This document shows positions 8,182 through 17,813 of a stretch of DNA of 64,000 bases, piece by piece. The stretch comes from Legionella worsleiensis (lineage in GTDB: Bacteria; Pseudomonadota; Gammaproteobacteria; Legionellales; Legionellaceae). The stretch is from assembly GCF_001467535.1 (NCBI RefSeq), contig NZ_LNZC01000027.1:294948-358947 (forward strand), given 5' to 3'. Every line of letters starts with the position of its first letter. The first letter of the stretch is position 1. A program made the position numbers and the translations under genes. The notes under the pieces are model-generated. The model did no database searches. It worked only from the letters and a program-made list of their open reading frames with translations, and had not been told where the DNA came from.

Positions 8182-8753
8182 TCAGTATTACACTCTTCAT
8201 TAGATTGGTTTGCATTGTGCAAAGTCATTGTTTCCATAACTTCAGGTAAAGTTGGAAGCTCATGCAAATAAGATAAATTAAAATAATTTAAAAATTCTTT
8301 GGTTGTAGTATATACAGCCGGCTTCCCTGCAACATCCTTATAACCTGCAATGCGAATCCATTCCCTCTCCATCAACGTTTTCATAATATGGCTATTGACT
8401 GCCACACCACGAATTTCTTCTATATCTGCTCGAGTTACTGGTTGCTTATAAGCAATTATTGCCAAAGTTTCAAGTAAGGCACGAGAGTATTTAGATGGTT
8501 TTTCAATCTGTAACCGTGCAACCCAGTTGCTGTATAACGATTTGGTTTGTATTTGATACCCAGAAGCCACTTGAATTAATTCAAACGAACGAGTTGCATA
8601 ATCGGTTTGCAACAAAGTAATCACGTCCTTTATCTGAGAAAGCTCAGGTCTTTGCCACTCATCAAATACTTCTTGCAACTGCTCGGGAGTCATAGCTTCC
8701 TGGCTACTCAACAACAGTGCTTCAATGACATTTTTAAGTTCATTTACTTCCAT
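8178..8753 (-). CDS. scpB: Segregation and condensation protein B
   Basis: 191 residues. It shows the ScpB winged-helix pair, with LKNVIEALLLSSQEAMTPEQL at the N-terminus (given here in shortened form: IEALLLSSQEAMT) and the conserved ALLETLAIIAYKQPVTRADI followed by EIRGV and the second wing. ScpB dimerises and binds ScpA to form the non-SMC part of the bacterial condensin. The ATG lies one base after the scpA stop, and the end overlaps rluB by four bases, so the genes are translationally coupled. Confidence 0.93.
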   Translation of the reverse strand: MEVNELKNVIEALLLSSQEAMTPEQLQEVFDEWQRPELSQIKDVITLLQTDYATRSFELIQVASGYQIQTKSLYSNWVARLQIEKPSKYSRALLETLAIIAYKQPVTRADIEEIRGVAVNSHIMKTLMEREWIRIAGYKDVAGKPAVYTTTKEFLNYFNLSYLHELPTLPEVMETMTLHNANQSNEECNTE

Positions 8754-8754
8754 C

Positions 8755-9549
8755 TTAAGCCGCCTGCAGATGGATGGGGGAAAAAGGCTGATTTTGAGTA
8801 ATGACGATCAGTGATTGCCTGGCTAGCTCAAGAATAGCCAATAAAGAAACAACTAATCCCATGCGCCCTTCTTCAGGGGAAAATAAGTGGGTCAATTCTA
8901 AAACCTTATGTTCCTGTAATTTATGCAACACGATACTCATTCTCTCCCGAACAGACATCGTTTCACGTGCTATCTGGTGGTGCGACATGTGTTCTTCTCG
9001 CAAAAGCAAACCTTTCATGGCATCAATCAAATCAGCAAGTGAGACGTCGGGATAAACCTTGATGGTTTCAATTTCATCCGGGATGACATGTACTATAAAA
9101 TTATCCCTATCTTTGCGAGGAAGAGCATCAAGCAACTGCGCCGCTTCCTTGATTTGCTCGTAAGCCTGCAATTTTCTAACTAAAGTCATGCGTGGGTCTT
9201 CTTCTTCCTCATCATCGGAATTAGTGGACACAGGCAGTAAGAGCCTGGATTTTATTTCTGCCAACATAGCAGCCATAAGTAAATAATCAGCAGCCAATTC
9301 AAGGCGCCTGCATTCCATGAGTTGGATGTATTGCAGATACTGTCGGGTAATACTCACCATGGGAATGTCCAATATATCAATATTTTGTTTACGAATAAGA
9401 TACAACAGTAAATCCAATGGTCCGCTAAACGAATCCAGCAATACTTCCAAAGCGTCTGGAGGAATAAATAAGTCATCAGGAACCTGAGTGAGCTCTACCC
9501 CACCTACTATGGCTTTTATTTCAGGTTTACTTGATAACTCCAGGCTCAT
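8755..9549 (-). CDS. scpA: Segregation and condensation protein A (kleisin)
   Basis: 264 residues. The N-terminal ScpA signature FSGPLDLLLYLIRKQNIDI is followed by IPMVSITRQYLQYI and the helix LAADYLLMAAMLAEIKSRLLL; the C-terminal winged helix ends at about residue 255. ScpA is the kleisin that bridges SMC heads and recruits ScpB in chromosome segregation. Its ATG overlaps the trpS stop (TAATG), which is tight coupling. Only the condensin accessory genes are here; the smc gene is not in the window. Confidence 0.93.
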   Translation of the reverse strand: MSLELSSKPEIKAIVGGVELTQVPDDLFIPPDALEVLLDSFSGPLDLLLYLIRKQNIDILDIPMVSITRQYLQYIQLMECRRLELAADYLLMAAMLAEIKSRLLLPVSTNSDDEEEEDPRMTLVRKLQAYEQIKEAAQLLDALPRKDRDNFIVHVIPDEIETIKVYPDVSLADLIDAMKGLLLREEHMSHHQIARETMSVRERMSIVLHKLQEHKVLELTHLFSPEEGRMGLVVSLLAILELARQSLIVITQNQPFSPIHLQAA

Positions 9550-10763
9550 TAATAGTCCAGCCCCATCACTTCTCTGACCGAATTCAGGTTTTTCACTGCT
9601 TCTTCTCGAGCAGCTTCACTTCCCTCGGTTACAATTCGTTTGACTGAACCCAAATCAGATTCGTAATCAGCGATAGCCTCTTGTATTGGCTGAAGCTCCT
9701 GATTGATGGCATCAATTACAGGCCGTTTACAATCAATACAGCCAATACCTGCAGTTTTACATCCCGCTTGCACCCAGTTTTTTACATCCTCTTTTGAATA
9801 TATTTTATGAAACTGCCAAACGGGGCATTTGTCGGGGTCGCCTGGATCAGTGCGCTTGACTCGTGCAGGATCTGTAGGCATGGTCAACACTTTCTTTTCT
9901 ACTTGAGCAGGCTCCTCTCGTAACATAATGGTGTTATGATAGGATTTTGACATTTTTTGGCCATCGGTTCCTGGCATTTTTGATATTTCGGTCAGTAAAG
10001 GTTGTGGTTCGGGTAAGATTATTTTCCCACTTCCTTCCAGATAACCCAAAAGGCGCTCTTTATCGCCTATAGACAAATTGGATTGATCTTCCAAAAGAGC
10101 CTGCGCAGTTTTTATTGCATCATGTATTCCATTTTCCTGAAATTGGCGGCGTAATTCAGTGTATATTTTGCTATTTTTTTTACCCATTTTCTTAATCGCT
10201 TCATGAGCCAACTCTTCAAAATTAGGCTCTTTACCAAAAATGTGATTAAAACGACGGGCAATTTCGCGTGTTAACTCAATATGGGCTACTTGATCCTCAC
10301 CAACAGGAACATAATCGGCGTGGTACAATAAAACATCAGCACTCTGCAATAAGGGATAACCTAAAAATCCGTAGGTAGAAAGATCTTTTTCTTTTAATTT
10401 TTCCTGTTGGTCTTTAAAACTAGGGACACGTTCTAACCAACCAAGAGGCGTTATCATAGACAAAAGCAGATGAAGTTCTGCATGCTCCGGCACCCAGGAT
10501 TGCACAAATATTTTTGATAAACCAGGATTGACTCCACAGGCAAGCCAATCAATGATCATATCCCATAAGTGTTTTTTCATAAAATCGGTTTGCTCGTATT
10601 GGGTAGTCAAACCATGCCAATCAGCAGCAAAGAAGAAACAATCGTATTGATGTTGTAATTTAATCCAGTTTTTTAACACACCATGATAATGCCCAAGATG
10701 CAATCTTCCACTGACACGCATTCCAGAAACGACTCGTTTATTGGAAGTAAATAATGCTGACAT
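9549..10763 (-). CDS. trpS: Tryptophan--tRNA ligase
   Basis: 404 residues from the ATG at 10763; the in-frame TTG just before it is less likely because GAGGA is five bases from the ATG but only two from the TTG. Class I synthetase motifs are clear: GRLHLGHYHG near residue 20 (HIGH type) and GQKMSKSYHN (KMSKS). GPVEDQ-type substrate residues appear as VGEDQVAHIELTREIARRFN. The CxxC-like block IGCIDCKRP lies in the C-terminal third. At about 400 residues it belongs to the longer bacterial TrpS group. It heads the trpS-scpA-scpB-rluB cluster. Confidence 0.95.
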   Translation of the reverse strand: MSALFTSNKRVVSGMRVSGRLHLGHYHGVLKNWIKLQHQYDCFFFAADWHGLTTQYEQTDFMKKHLWDMIIDWLACGVNPGLSKIFVQSWVPEHAELHLLLSMITPLGWLERVPSFKDQQEKLKEKDLSTYGFLGYPLLQSADVLLYHADYVPVGEDQVAHIELTREIARRFNHIFGKEPNFEELAHEAIKKMGKKNSKIYTELRRQFQENGIHDAIKTAQALLEDQSNLSIGDKERLLGYLEGSGKIILPEPQPLLTEISKMPGTDGQKMSKSYHNTIMLREEPAQVEKKVLTMPTDPARVKRTDPGDPDKCPVWQFHKIYSKEDVKNWVQAGCKTAGIGCIDCKRPVIDAINQELQPIQEAIADYESDLGSVKRIVTEGSEAAREEAVKNLNSVREVMGLDY

Positions 10764-10865
10764 CAAAATCCTCTTTGTTTAAAAAAAATTACCATCAAAA
10801 CTGATTTAATCTAAAATTGACTCACACCACATGCAGTAAAACACCCTGCTTTTACAGAAAACGAT

Positions 10866-11486
10866 TTATCTGAAAGGCTCAGGATCACCCTTTCCTTCTC
10901 TAAGAATTACCGGATAATCGCCGGTTAAATCAACAACAGTTGTTGGTTCGTGACCACAATTTCCACCATCAATTATCAAATCAGTCTGGTTGCCCAAAAG
11001 ATCTTTAATGGCTTCCGGTTCACTTAAAGGAGCCTGCGCTCCGGGCAAAATCAACGTGGTGCTCATTAATGGGGCTTCCAAACTCTCAAGCAAGGACAAG
11101 GTAATGGTATTGTCCGGGACTCTAAGGCCAAGAGTTCTTCGTTTGGGATGAAGCATCAATCGAGGAACCTCGTGGGTTGCATTGAGAATAAATGTATAGG
11201 AACCCGGCGTAAAAGCCTTTAAAAGTCTAAAAATGGAATTGGATACTTTAGCATAAGTGCCCAATTGCGACAGATCACGACAAACAAGCGTCATGTTGTG
11301 ATTTTTATCCAACTGCCTCAAGCGTCTTATTCGCTCCAACGCCGACTTATTACCCAAGCTGCAGCCCAAAGCATAGCCTGAATCCGTTGGATAGACTATT
11401 AAACCGCCATCTTCAATGATGGAAACCGCTTTTCTTACCAAGCGAGCCTGTGGGTTATCAGGATGTAATGCATAAAACTGACTCAT
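10866..11486 (-). CDS. yciO: YciO/Sua5-family protein (threonylcarbamoyl-AMP synthase-like)
   Basis: 206 residues with the Sua5/YciO/YrdC fold: GGLIVYPTDSGYALGCSLGN, KNHNMTLVCRDLSQL, TPGSYTFILNAT, RRTLGLRVPDN and STTLILPGAQAPLSEPEAI. Length and the STT..LPG block fit YciO rather than the longer TsaC/Sua5 enzymes. TsaC makes threonylcarbamoyl-AMP for t6A tRNA modification; YciO activity is weaker and its role less settled. The ATG overlaps the stop of the upstream PHP gene by four bases. YciO next to a PHP gene also occurs in enterobacteria. Confidence 0.85.
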   Translation of the reverse strand: MSQFYALHPDNPQARLVRKAVSIIEDGGLIVYPTDSGYALGCSLGNKSALERIRRLRQLDKNHNMTLVCRDLSQLGTYAKVSNSIFRLLKAFTPGSYTFILNATHEVPRLMLHPKRRTLGLRVPDNTITLSLLESLEAPLMSTTLILPGAQAPLSEPEAIKDLLGNQTDLIIDGGNCGHEPTTVVDLTGDYPVILREGKGDPEPFR

Positions 11487-12322
11487 AAAGTCCCCTGTTC
11501 AATGTTCCATTCGTGCCATATAGGTTTACAGTTTACTGGTAGTTGTTGCTGGCGTCCAAGATTTGTTCTCGACAATGAATCGCTATGAAAATCAGAACCA
11601 GAAGATGCCAACAAATCAAAACGTAAACATGCGGCAGCCATTTCTTTAATCTGAGAAACATTCATTTCGCCTGAAACCACCTCAAGACCCTTTCCACCAG
11701 AATCCTTGAATATATTGATTAACTCATGCAATTTTGAGCGCGTCAATCCATATTTGAGAGGATGAGCTATGACTGCTTGTCCTCCTGCGTGATTAATGCC
11801 ATCTACCGCCTCTTGAATACTGATCCATGGCGTAGGAACATAAGCAGCTTTACCTCGCCCCAGAAACTGTTTGAAAGCAGTTTTCATATCTCGCGTTTTA
11901 CCCTCGTTTATTAGAATTTGAGCAAAATGAGGACGTCCAACTCGTTCATGTCCTGCAATTTGACATGCTTTTTCATAGGCATTCTCAACGCCAAACAAAC
12001 GAAGCAAATCACCAATTTGCTCAGCACGCTGTATGCGGCTAAGATTTTGCCTGGTGATCAGTTCGTTTAATTCTGCTGTATGAGCAATTTGATAACCCAA
12101 AATGTGGATGTCGTATTTTTTCCACCGAGTACTGAATTCAATGCCATTGATTATTTGAATACCCGTATTTTGTGCTGCCTCATTTAAAGATGCATATCCT
12201 GCGACTGTATCGTGATCGGTTAGAGAAAGGCATTTAATGTGCTGTTGCTGAGCCTTAAGCACTAATTCAGCAGGGCTTAATGCTCCATCAGAAAAATGAC
12301 TGTGACAATGAAGATCTATCAT
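11483..12322 (-). CDS. rnm: PHP-domain phosphoesterase (RNase AM / nucleoside bisphosphate phosphatase type)
   Basis: 279 residues. The PHP metal-binding residues are visible: DLHCHSHFSDG at residue 3, LTDHDTVAGY at about 35, EFSTRW, HPLKYG near 190 and GSDFHSD near 245. The length and motif set match the YciV/TrpH family, whose E. coli member is a 5'-to-3' exoribonuclease trimming 5S and other RNA ends and also acts on 3',5'-nucleoside bisphosphates. It is transcribed with the yciO-like gene and divergently from ybeZ. Confidence 0.85.
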   Translation of the reverse strand: MIDLHCHSHFSDGALSPAELVLKAQQQHIKCLSLTDHDTVAGYASLNEAAQNTGIQIINGIEFSTRWKKYDIHILGYQIAHTAELNELITRQNLSRIQRAEQIGDLLRLFGVENAYEKACQIAGHERVGRPHFAQILINEGKTRDMKTAFKQFLGRGKAAYVPTPWISIQEAVDGINHAGGQAVIAHPLKYGLTRSKLHELINIFKDSGGKGLEVVSGEMNVSQIKEMAAACLRFDLLASSGSDFHSDSLSRTNLGRQQQLPVNCKPIWHEWNIEQGTL

Positions 12323-12560
12323 AAAGAAGAATTAACAGCGTTCAAAAGCCGAATTATACCATCAGGATAAACGAAAAACCCCAAAACAAGGCAAAAATCT
12401 TTTTTTAATGGTAACTCCCCACGTCATCAAAAGAAGTAAATGATTTCTGTTTTATACTGCCCATTTTCATACGTTTGGCCTGAAAATCGGTGAATTACTT
12501 GCAGAACAAGACCTTTTTGCACTATTCTTAACATATGGTTAGTTACTTAAAACACACACT

Positions 12561-13511
12561 TTGAGCAGTTCATACAATTGTGACATTGTAAAATTACCTT
12601 CACTAAATAGTCAGGAACTGGCAAACCTGTGCGGTGTTTTGCACTGTAATATTCGATTTTTAGAAGAGCATTTTAAAGTAACCATTAAATTAAAACAGCA
12701 GTCTTTGCAAATTTGCAGCCAGTCTAATGCTGATTTTGCAGAATTGAAGCATGTTTTAACATCACTCTATTCCTTAAGTAAAAAACCCATCAACATCATA
12801 ACACTTCGTAGTTTAATTAATGAGGATTATCAATCAGCAATGACTCACCATATCAAGTTATCTCGTAAATCAATTTCGGCACGTAACAACAAACAGGCCG
12901 CATTTCTTGACTCCATAGATCAATGCGACATCACTTTTGCGGTAGGGCCTGCAGGTACTGGTAAAACTTACCTTGCAGTCTCCAAGGCCATTGAATGTTT
13001 TGAAAAAGGTGAGGTACAAAGACTTATTTTTGTTCGACCTGCAGTAGAAGCTGGCGAAAAGTTAGGATTCTTACCCGGAGATTTGGTAGAAAAAGTACTC
13101 CCCTACTTAAGGCCAATTTACGATGCGCTTTATGAAATGATAGGTTTCAAAGAAACCCAAAAATTAATTCAAAGCGATATTATTGAAGTTTTACCCTTAG
13201 CTTTTATGAGGGGTCGCACCCTTAATGAGTCCTTTATTATCCTGGATGAAGCGCAAAACACAACAGTAATGCAGATGAAGATGTTTTTAACTCGTATGGG
13301 ATTTGGTTCCAAAACAGTCATCACTGGCGATATAACTCAGGTTGATTTGCCCAAAGGTACAGAATCAGGCCTTGCTCATGCAATCAAGCTGTTTAAAAAA
13401 ATTCCAGAGATTAGCATTAACACATTTACCAGCAAAGAGGTTGTTCGTCATCCTTTAGTTTCTCAAATCATTGATTGTTATGATCTCGAGCATTCTGGAA
13501 AAATACAATGA
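12561..13511 (+). CDS. ybeZ: PhoH-family ATPase YbeZ
   Basis: 316 residues. The Walker A loop GPAGTGKTYLA is at about residue 133 and Walker B as FIILDEAQNT at about 228; RGRTLNE and TGDITQVDLP are typical of PhoH/YbeZ. The N-terminal 100 residues are KH-like. YbeZ works with the endoRNase YbeY in ribosome maturation, and the two genes overlap by four bases here. The only upstream initiation codon is a TTG at 12561 with no convincing Shine-Dalgarno, so the start is the weakest part of this call. The 238-bp gap upstream is divergent with the PHP gene. Confidence 0.9.
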   Translation: MSSSYNCDIVKLPSLNSQELANLCGVLHCNIRFLEEHFKVTIKLKQQSLQICSQSNADFAELKHVLTSLYSLSKKPINIITLRSLINEDYQSAMTHHIKLSRKSISARNNKQAAFLDSIDQCDITFAVGPAGTGKTYLAVSKAIECFEKGEVQRLIFVRPAVEAGEKLGFLPGDLVEKVLPYLRPIYDALYEMIGFKETQKLIQSDIIEVLPLAFMRGRTLNESFIILDEAQNTTVMQMKMFLTRMGFGSKTVITGDITQVDLPKGTESGLAHAIKLFKKIPEISINTFTSKEVVRHPLVSQIIDCYDLEHSGKIQ

Positions 13512-13984
13512 CCTATCATGTTGATGTACAAAATGCGACAAACCAGCAACCTCCAGTATCAGAAGATGAGTTGATTAAACTGGCTGGTCTGGCCTTAAGA
13601 GATCAGTGTAATGATGCGGAACTAACCGTCCGTTTAGTTGATGCAGAAGAAATGATTTACCTGAATAATACCTACAGAAAACAGAATAAAACTACCAATG
13701 TTCTTGCTTTTCCTTGTAGTTTACCCGATACCATTAAATTAGAGTGCCCATTACTGGGTGATGTGATTATTTGCCCTGAAGTGCTATTGGAAGAAAGCAA
13801 ACAAATGCAAAAGTCACTTCATGAACATTGGGCCTTGATCATCATTCACGGTGTCCTGCATTTATTAGGCTATGATCATATTGAAGATGATGATGCACGA
13901 GTGATGCAAGATCTTGAGATTAAATTATTGGCTGAATTAGGATATAGAAATCCTTATCACTTTGAGGAAAACAATCTTGAGTAA
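13508..13984 (+). CDS. ybeY: Endoribonuclease YbeY
   Basis: 158 residues. The zinc-binding signature HGVLHLLGYDHIEDDDARVM lies near residue 115, with the upstream block NNTYRKQNKTTNVLAFP. YbeY acts in 16S rRNA 3'-end maturation and ribosome quality control. It overlaps ybeZ by four bases (ATGA) and its end overlaps the start of ybeX, so ybeZ-ybeY-ybeX should be one transcript that continues into cpxRA. Confidence 0.95.
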   Translation: MTYHVDVQNATNQQPPVSEDELIKLAGLALRDQCNDAELTVRLVDAEEMIYLNNTYRKQNKTTNVLAFPCSLPDTIKLECPLLGDVIICPEVLLEESKQMQKSLHEHWALIIIHGVLHLLGYDHIEDDDARVMQDLEIKLLAELGYRNPYHFEENNLE

Positions 13985-14834
13985 AGAGGAAGAGAGCGGT
14001 TCGTGGTTTACTCGATTGAAACACTTTATACACGGTGAGCCACAAAATCAGGAAGAACTAGTGAGTTTGTTGAGGGATGCACAGATTAGGTCTCTGATTA
14101 ATTCTGAAACTCTTGCCATGATAGAGGGTGCTATTTTATTTTCGAAAATGCGGGTACGAGATATTATGTTACCCAAAAATCAAATGGTCTCTATTAATCA
14201 GGACGATGATTACGCAGAGATCATCAAGGTAGTCACACAAACAGGCCATTCACGATTTCCAGTTACCGGCGAAAATATTAATGAAGTAGTCGGTATTTTG
14301 CATGCGAAAGATTTATTAAGATATCAAATGGAACACAATGAAACCTTTGATCTGCTTGATATTTGTCGCCATGTAACCTTTGTTCCAGAGAGTAGAAGGC
14401 TTGACAGTCTGCTTAGTGAATTTCGGAGTAACCGTAATCACATGGCTATTGTCGTTGATGAATATGGTGAAATATCAGGATTTGTTACTATTGAAGACAT
14501 TATTGAGCAAATTATTGGTGATATTGAAGATGAGTTTGATATAGACGAAGATGCGTACATCAAAGCACATGATGATCAGTGCTACATTATCAAAGCCCAT
14601 ACGCCTATAGAGGAGTTCAATGAGCAGCTTCACGCTCATTTTAGCGATGAAACTTATGACACCATTGGCGGTATCGTCATGAATAATTTTGGTTATTTGC
14701 CTACTCGTGGTGAAGTGATTAACATAGATGACTTTGAATTTAAAATAATTAATTCAGATGCCAGAAGAATCAAACTTCTGGAATGCATTGATAAACGGAC
14801 TTTAGAGAATACTCACAAACCTGTTAAAGGATAA
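13977..14834 (+). CDS. ybeX: CBS-domain CorC/YbeX-family protein
   Basis: 285 residues from the TTG at 13977, preferred over a TTG at 13962 because GAGG lies about nine bases upstream and the protein then begins MSKEEESGSW, like other YbeX/CorC proteins. Two CBS domains span about 65-190 (MRVRDIMLPKNQM; HMAIVVDEYGEISGFVTIEDI), followed by the CorC_HlyC transporter-associated domain (TYDTIGGIVMNNFGYLPTRGE). Family members are linked to Mg/Co efflux and to ribosome assembly. It overlaps ybeY and ends three bases before cpxR. Confidence 0.9.
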   Translation: MSKEEESGSWFTRLKHFIHGEPQNQEELVSLLRDAQIRSLINSETLAMIEGAILFSKMRVRDIMLPKNQMVSINQDDDYAEIIKVVTQTGHSRFPVTGENINEVVGILHAKDLLRYQMEHNETFDLLDICRHVTFVPESRRLDSLLSEFRSNRNHMAIVVDEYGEISGFVTIEDIIEQIIGDIEDEFDIDEDAYIKAHDDQCYIIKAHTPIEEFNEQLHAHFSDETYDTIGGIVMNNFGYLPTRGEVINIDDFEFKIINSDARRIKLLECIDKRTLENTHKPVKG

Positions 14835-14837
14835 GCA

Positions 14838-15518
14838 ATGAATAGCACTATTCTCATAATCGATGATGATACAGAGCTGACCGATCTGTTAACGCAATAC
14901 CTGGAACCTGAAGGATTTAATGTAGTTTGTGTGCATGATGGTGAAAATGGTGTAAAAAAAGCGCTCAATCAGGTATTTGATGCAATAATCCTTGATGTAA
15001 TGCTTCCTAAACTCAATGGATTTGAAGTATTAAAAGCAGTTAGAGAACATCTTGAAACGCCCGTTCTTATGCTCACAGCACGAGGCGATGACATAGACCG
15101 TATTGTAGGATTGGAAATTGGTGCTGATGATTATTTACCCAAACCGTGTAATCCTCGAGAACTGGTCGCTCGTCTAAGAGCCATATTAAGACGAACTCAA
15201 AAAATTCCAACACCAAAGCCCGTTATAGAACAACATAATATTGTCGTTGATTGCTCCAAGCGTCACGTGACCATGGCCGGGAATTATCTTGAATTAACCA
15301 ATGCAGAATTTAATATACTGGAAATGTTAATCAAATCTCCCGGACAAGCATTTTCTAAAGAAGAACTGACCGAATACGCATTGGGACGTAAATACACAGC
15401 CTATGACCGCAGTATCGATGTACACATCAGCAATTTAAGAAATAAACTGGGTGATAACCCGCAAGGGGAACCCATACTCAAAACAGTGCGAGGTTTTGGA
15501 TACATGTTTAATGCGTAG
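14838..15518 (+). CDS. cpxR: OmpR-family response regulator CpxR
   Basis: 226 residues. The receiver domain has the acidic pocket (IIDDD), phospho-accepting Asp53 in ILDVMLPKLNGFEVL and Lys102 in LPKPCNPRELVARL. The C-terminal winged helix (about 128-224) contains LTNAEFNILEMLI and AYDRSIDVHISNLRNKLG. In L. pneumophila CpxR directly regulates icm/dot genes and many effectors. The gene lies three bases after ybeX and its last codons overlap the cpxA start, as expected for this pair. Confidence 0.92.
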   Translation: MNSTILIIDDDTELTDLLTQYLEPEGFNVVCVHDGENGVKKALNQVFDAIILDVMLPKLNGFEVLKAVREHLETPVLMLTARGDDIDRIVGLEIGADDYLPKPCNPRELVARLRAILRRTQKIPTPKPVIEQHNIVVDCSKRHVTMAGNYLELTNAEFNILEMLIKSPGQAFSKEELTEYALGRKYTAYDRSIDVHISNLRNKLGDNPQGEPILKTVRGFGYMFNA

Positions 15519-16875
15519 TCTGTACTGGAAAATATTCATTTCGTTTTGGTTAGCTACGGTATTGATTATTTTCACCACCGCCTGGGTTACCAGTCAGATA
15601 GCCCAGAAATCCTCACAGCCTGCACGAGAAGAAATGTTTATGGACAGTTACGCTAATGCGGCTGTTGCAACATTTGAATCGGGCCAACAATCTGCCTTAT
15701 TAAAATGGTTAAATCAGATTGGTCTGTCTCGTCATATGTCTATTTTTCTATTATCCAACACCGGAGATATTATAGGAACACATGCTCCACCAGAAAATGT
15801 GAAGCAGGTATCCAAAAATCTGATCGACGATAGACTTCCCAGCGATGGTATTTTTAAATCGGGAAAATTAATTGTAAGCCATGAAATTTTATCCACTTCT
15901 GGTAAATACTACAGACTTGCAGCGGTCAGCGAAAAACCCATTTCTTATTTCGTCCAAATCCCATGGGCTGGTCTCACGATTCGCCTGACTCTGGCAACAG
16001 TAATCAGTGGTCTTATATGTTATTTGCTCTCGCTTTATTTGACGCAACCACTCCGATCATTGGGCATGGCCGCCAAATCCATTGCTACTGGAAAACTAAA
16101 TACTCGAGTCGGGCATTTTAGAGGGCATAATAAAGATGAAATCGCTGAACTCAGTAATGAATTCGACAGAATGGCTGAGCAATTAGAAGCGTTAATCACA
16201 TCTAAAGAGCGTTTGCTGCAAGATATTTCTCACGAATTAAGATCCCCTCTGGCGCGGTTAAATATTGCCCTTGAACTTGGAAAAAAGAAAACCAATCATC
16301 TAGCCGATCAAGAGTTTAATCGTATGGAAATTGAAAGTTACCGATTAAATCAATTAATTGGCGAAATTCTCGATTTTGCTCGATTAGATAAATCAACAAC
16401 CGATCTGGACGTCACTAAAGTCAATTTAGATGAACTATTAGGTGATATTATAAAAGATGCAAATTATGAATTTGAAAGAGAATCTATTCACGTATCTGTA
16501 ACACATACCGCCCCTTGTGAACTGTTGATAGACAAACGCTTGATTCATAGAGCCATAGAAAACATAGTGCGCAATGCATCCCATTACTCACCACCGAATG
16601 GATTAGTTGCTATTTCAACACATTTTACCGAAGAACGGGATGCTATTTGTATAGAAATCAAGGACAATGGGCCTGGTGTTCCCGATGAACAACTCGAAAC
16701 AATATTTAATCCCTTTTACCGCGTGGATGCCTCCAGAACAAAAAAAACAGGAGGTTTTGGATTGGGACTGGCAATAGCAGCTCGGGCTGTAGCTCTGCAT
16801 CAAGGAACAATCACCGCAAAAAACAATCAAGACAGTGGGTTAACTGTACGGATTGTTTTGCCTTTAAATAAATAA
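15511..16875 (+). CDS. cpxA: Sensor histidine kinase CpxA
   Basis: 454 residues from the ATG at 15511, which overlaps the last codons of cpxR (ATGCGTAG) and gives the usual start MRSLYWKIF; the longer frame from 15451 only reads cpxR out of frame. TM1 at about 7-29, a periplasmic sensor of about 120 residues, TM2 at 154-177, HAMP at 178-230, phospho-accepting His241 in LLQDISHELRSPLARL, then N box (RAIENIVRNASHYS), G1 (IKDNGPGVPDEQL) and G2 (GGFGLGLAIA). It senses envelope stress and phosphorylates CpxR. Confidence 0.92.
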   Translation: MRSLYWKIFISFWLATVLIIFTTAWVTSQIAQKSSQPAREEMFMDSYANAAVATFESGQQSALLKWLNQIGLSRHMSIFLLSNTGDIIGTHAPPENVKQVSKNLIDDRLPSDGIFKSGKLIVSHEILSTSGKYYRLAAVSEKPISYFVQIPWAGLTIRLTLATVISGLICYLLSLYLTQPLRSLGMAAKSIATGKLNTRVGHFRGHNKDEIAELSNEFDRMAEQLEALITSKERLLQDISHELRSPLARLNIALELGKKKTNHLADQEFNRMEIESYRLNQLIGEILDFARLDKSTTDLDVTKVNLDELLGDIIKDANYEFERESIHVSVTHTAPCELLIDKRLIHRAIENIVRNASHYSPPNGLVAISTHFTEERDAICIEIKDNGPGVPDEQLETIFNPFYRVDASRTKKTGGFGLGLAIAARAVALHQGTITAKNNQDSGLTVRIVLPLNK

Positions 16876-16982
16876 TTCATTAATTTCAAAGTGATATGAA
16901 TCGTTAAACGCAACATGAAACTGGCTTTATCCTCCATACAACAGTATGATAATCTGAAATAGTGCATACTTGGAAAGTAGCT

Positions 16983-17777
16983 GTGACTCTAGCGAGGAAA
17001 ATAAATACAGCAAGCAGTTGTTTCTTTTTGATTGGTTTTTTGATTGCTAAAAGCCAGTACCTGCCCTTTGTTCTGACGCCCATCATTCATAACATTCTCG
17101 CTCTTAGCTGCTATTTCATTGCATATACACTATGGTTTGTTTCCAGTCATTACCAAGGCAGTAATACCCCAGACAAAAGGGAATGGTATGGCTTTGCTCA
17201 ATTTAAAGAACAATTTTTATATGCAGCGACTCTGGGTATTATCGCTTCATTTATCGGTATATTAGCGCTTTTTCTTCCAGCCCTCATTGTGCCATCAACC
17301 TGGCTGATTTTTTCCTGTAATGTCCTGTGGTCCGTTGGAGAATACAACAAATTAAAACACCCTTCTGATGATGATTTAAATTTTTCCTACAGCAATCAAC
17401 AGGCCGACTTATCTTATGCATTAACAATGTCGGGTATAGCGTGTACTTCTGCTTTAAGTGCTACGCTGCTTTTTTTTCTCCCATCAATTACTATGCCCGT
17501 ATTCATTATTTCGGCACTGATTATTGCGGGGCTTGGATTATTATCCTGTGAATGTTTGCTCAATAGTTTCTTTGGAGAACATAAAAAAACACCAACATCC
17601 AAATCAAGCTATAATCTAATGCACACCTCTTTAGAATTCGCATCCCCACAGCAAAAAATAAAATTAGATCAACCAGTCTACAGTCAGTTATTACAAAAGC
17701 CTCCACTCGTCATGGTAAAAAACGATGAAATAAATACAGCGGGTTTAACCCTTCAATCGTGTACACCAAGCCGATAA
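16983..17777 (+). CDS. Multi-spanning membrane protein, unknown
   Basis: 264 residues from a GTG at 16983 with GGAAA nearby; an in-frame GTG at 16962 is an alternative with no visible Shine-Dalgarno. There are about six hydrophobic stretches in three pairs: the first near the N-terminus (SCFFLIGFLIA; HNILALSCYFIAYTLWFV), the second around AATLGIIASFIGILALFLPAL, the third around GIACTSALSATLLFFLP. The last 70 residues are hydrophilic and cytosolic-looking. No known family. It follows cpxA by about 100 bases; CpxR control is possible but not shown. Confidence 0.6.
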   Translation: MTLARKINTASSCFFLIGFLIAKSQYLPFVLTPIIHNILALSCYFIAYTLWFVSSHYQGSNTPDKREWYGFAQFKEQFLYAATLGIIASFIGILALFLPALIVPSTWLIFSCNVLWSVGEYNKLKHPSDDDLNFSYSNQQADLSYALTMSGIACTSALSATLLFFLPSITMPVFIISALIIAGLGLLSCECLLNSFFGEHKKTPTSKSSYNLMHTSLEFASPQQKIKLDQPVYSQLLQKPPLVMVKNDEINTAGLTLQSCTPSR

Positions 17778-17813
17778 TTTAGTATATTCTGCAGCCCAAT
17801 ACAGAGAGTGACT

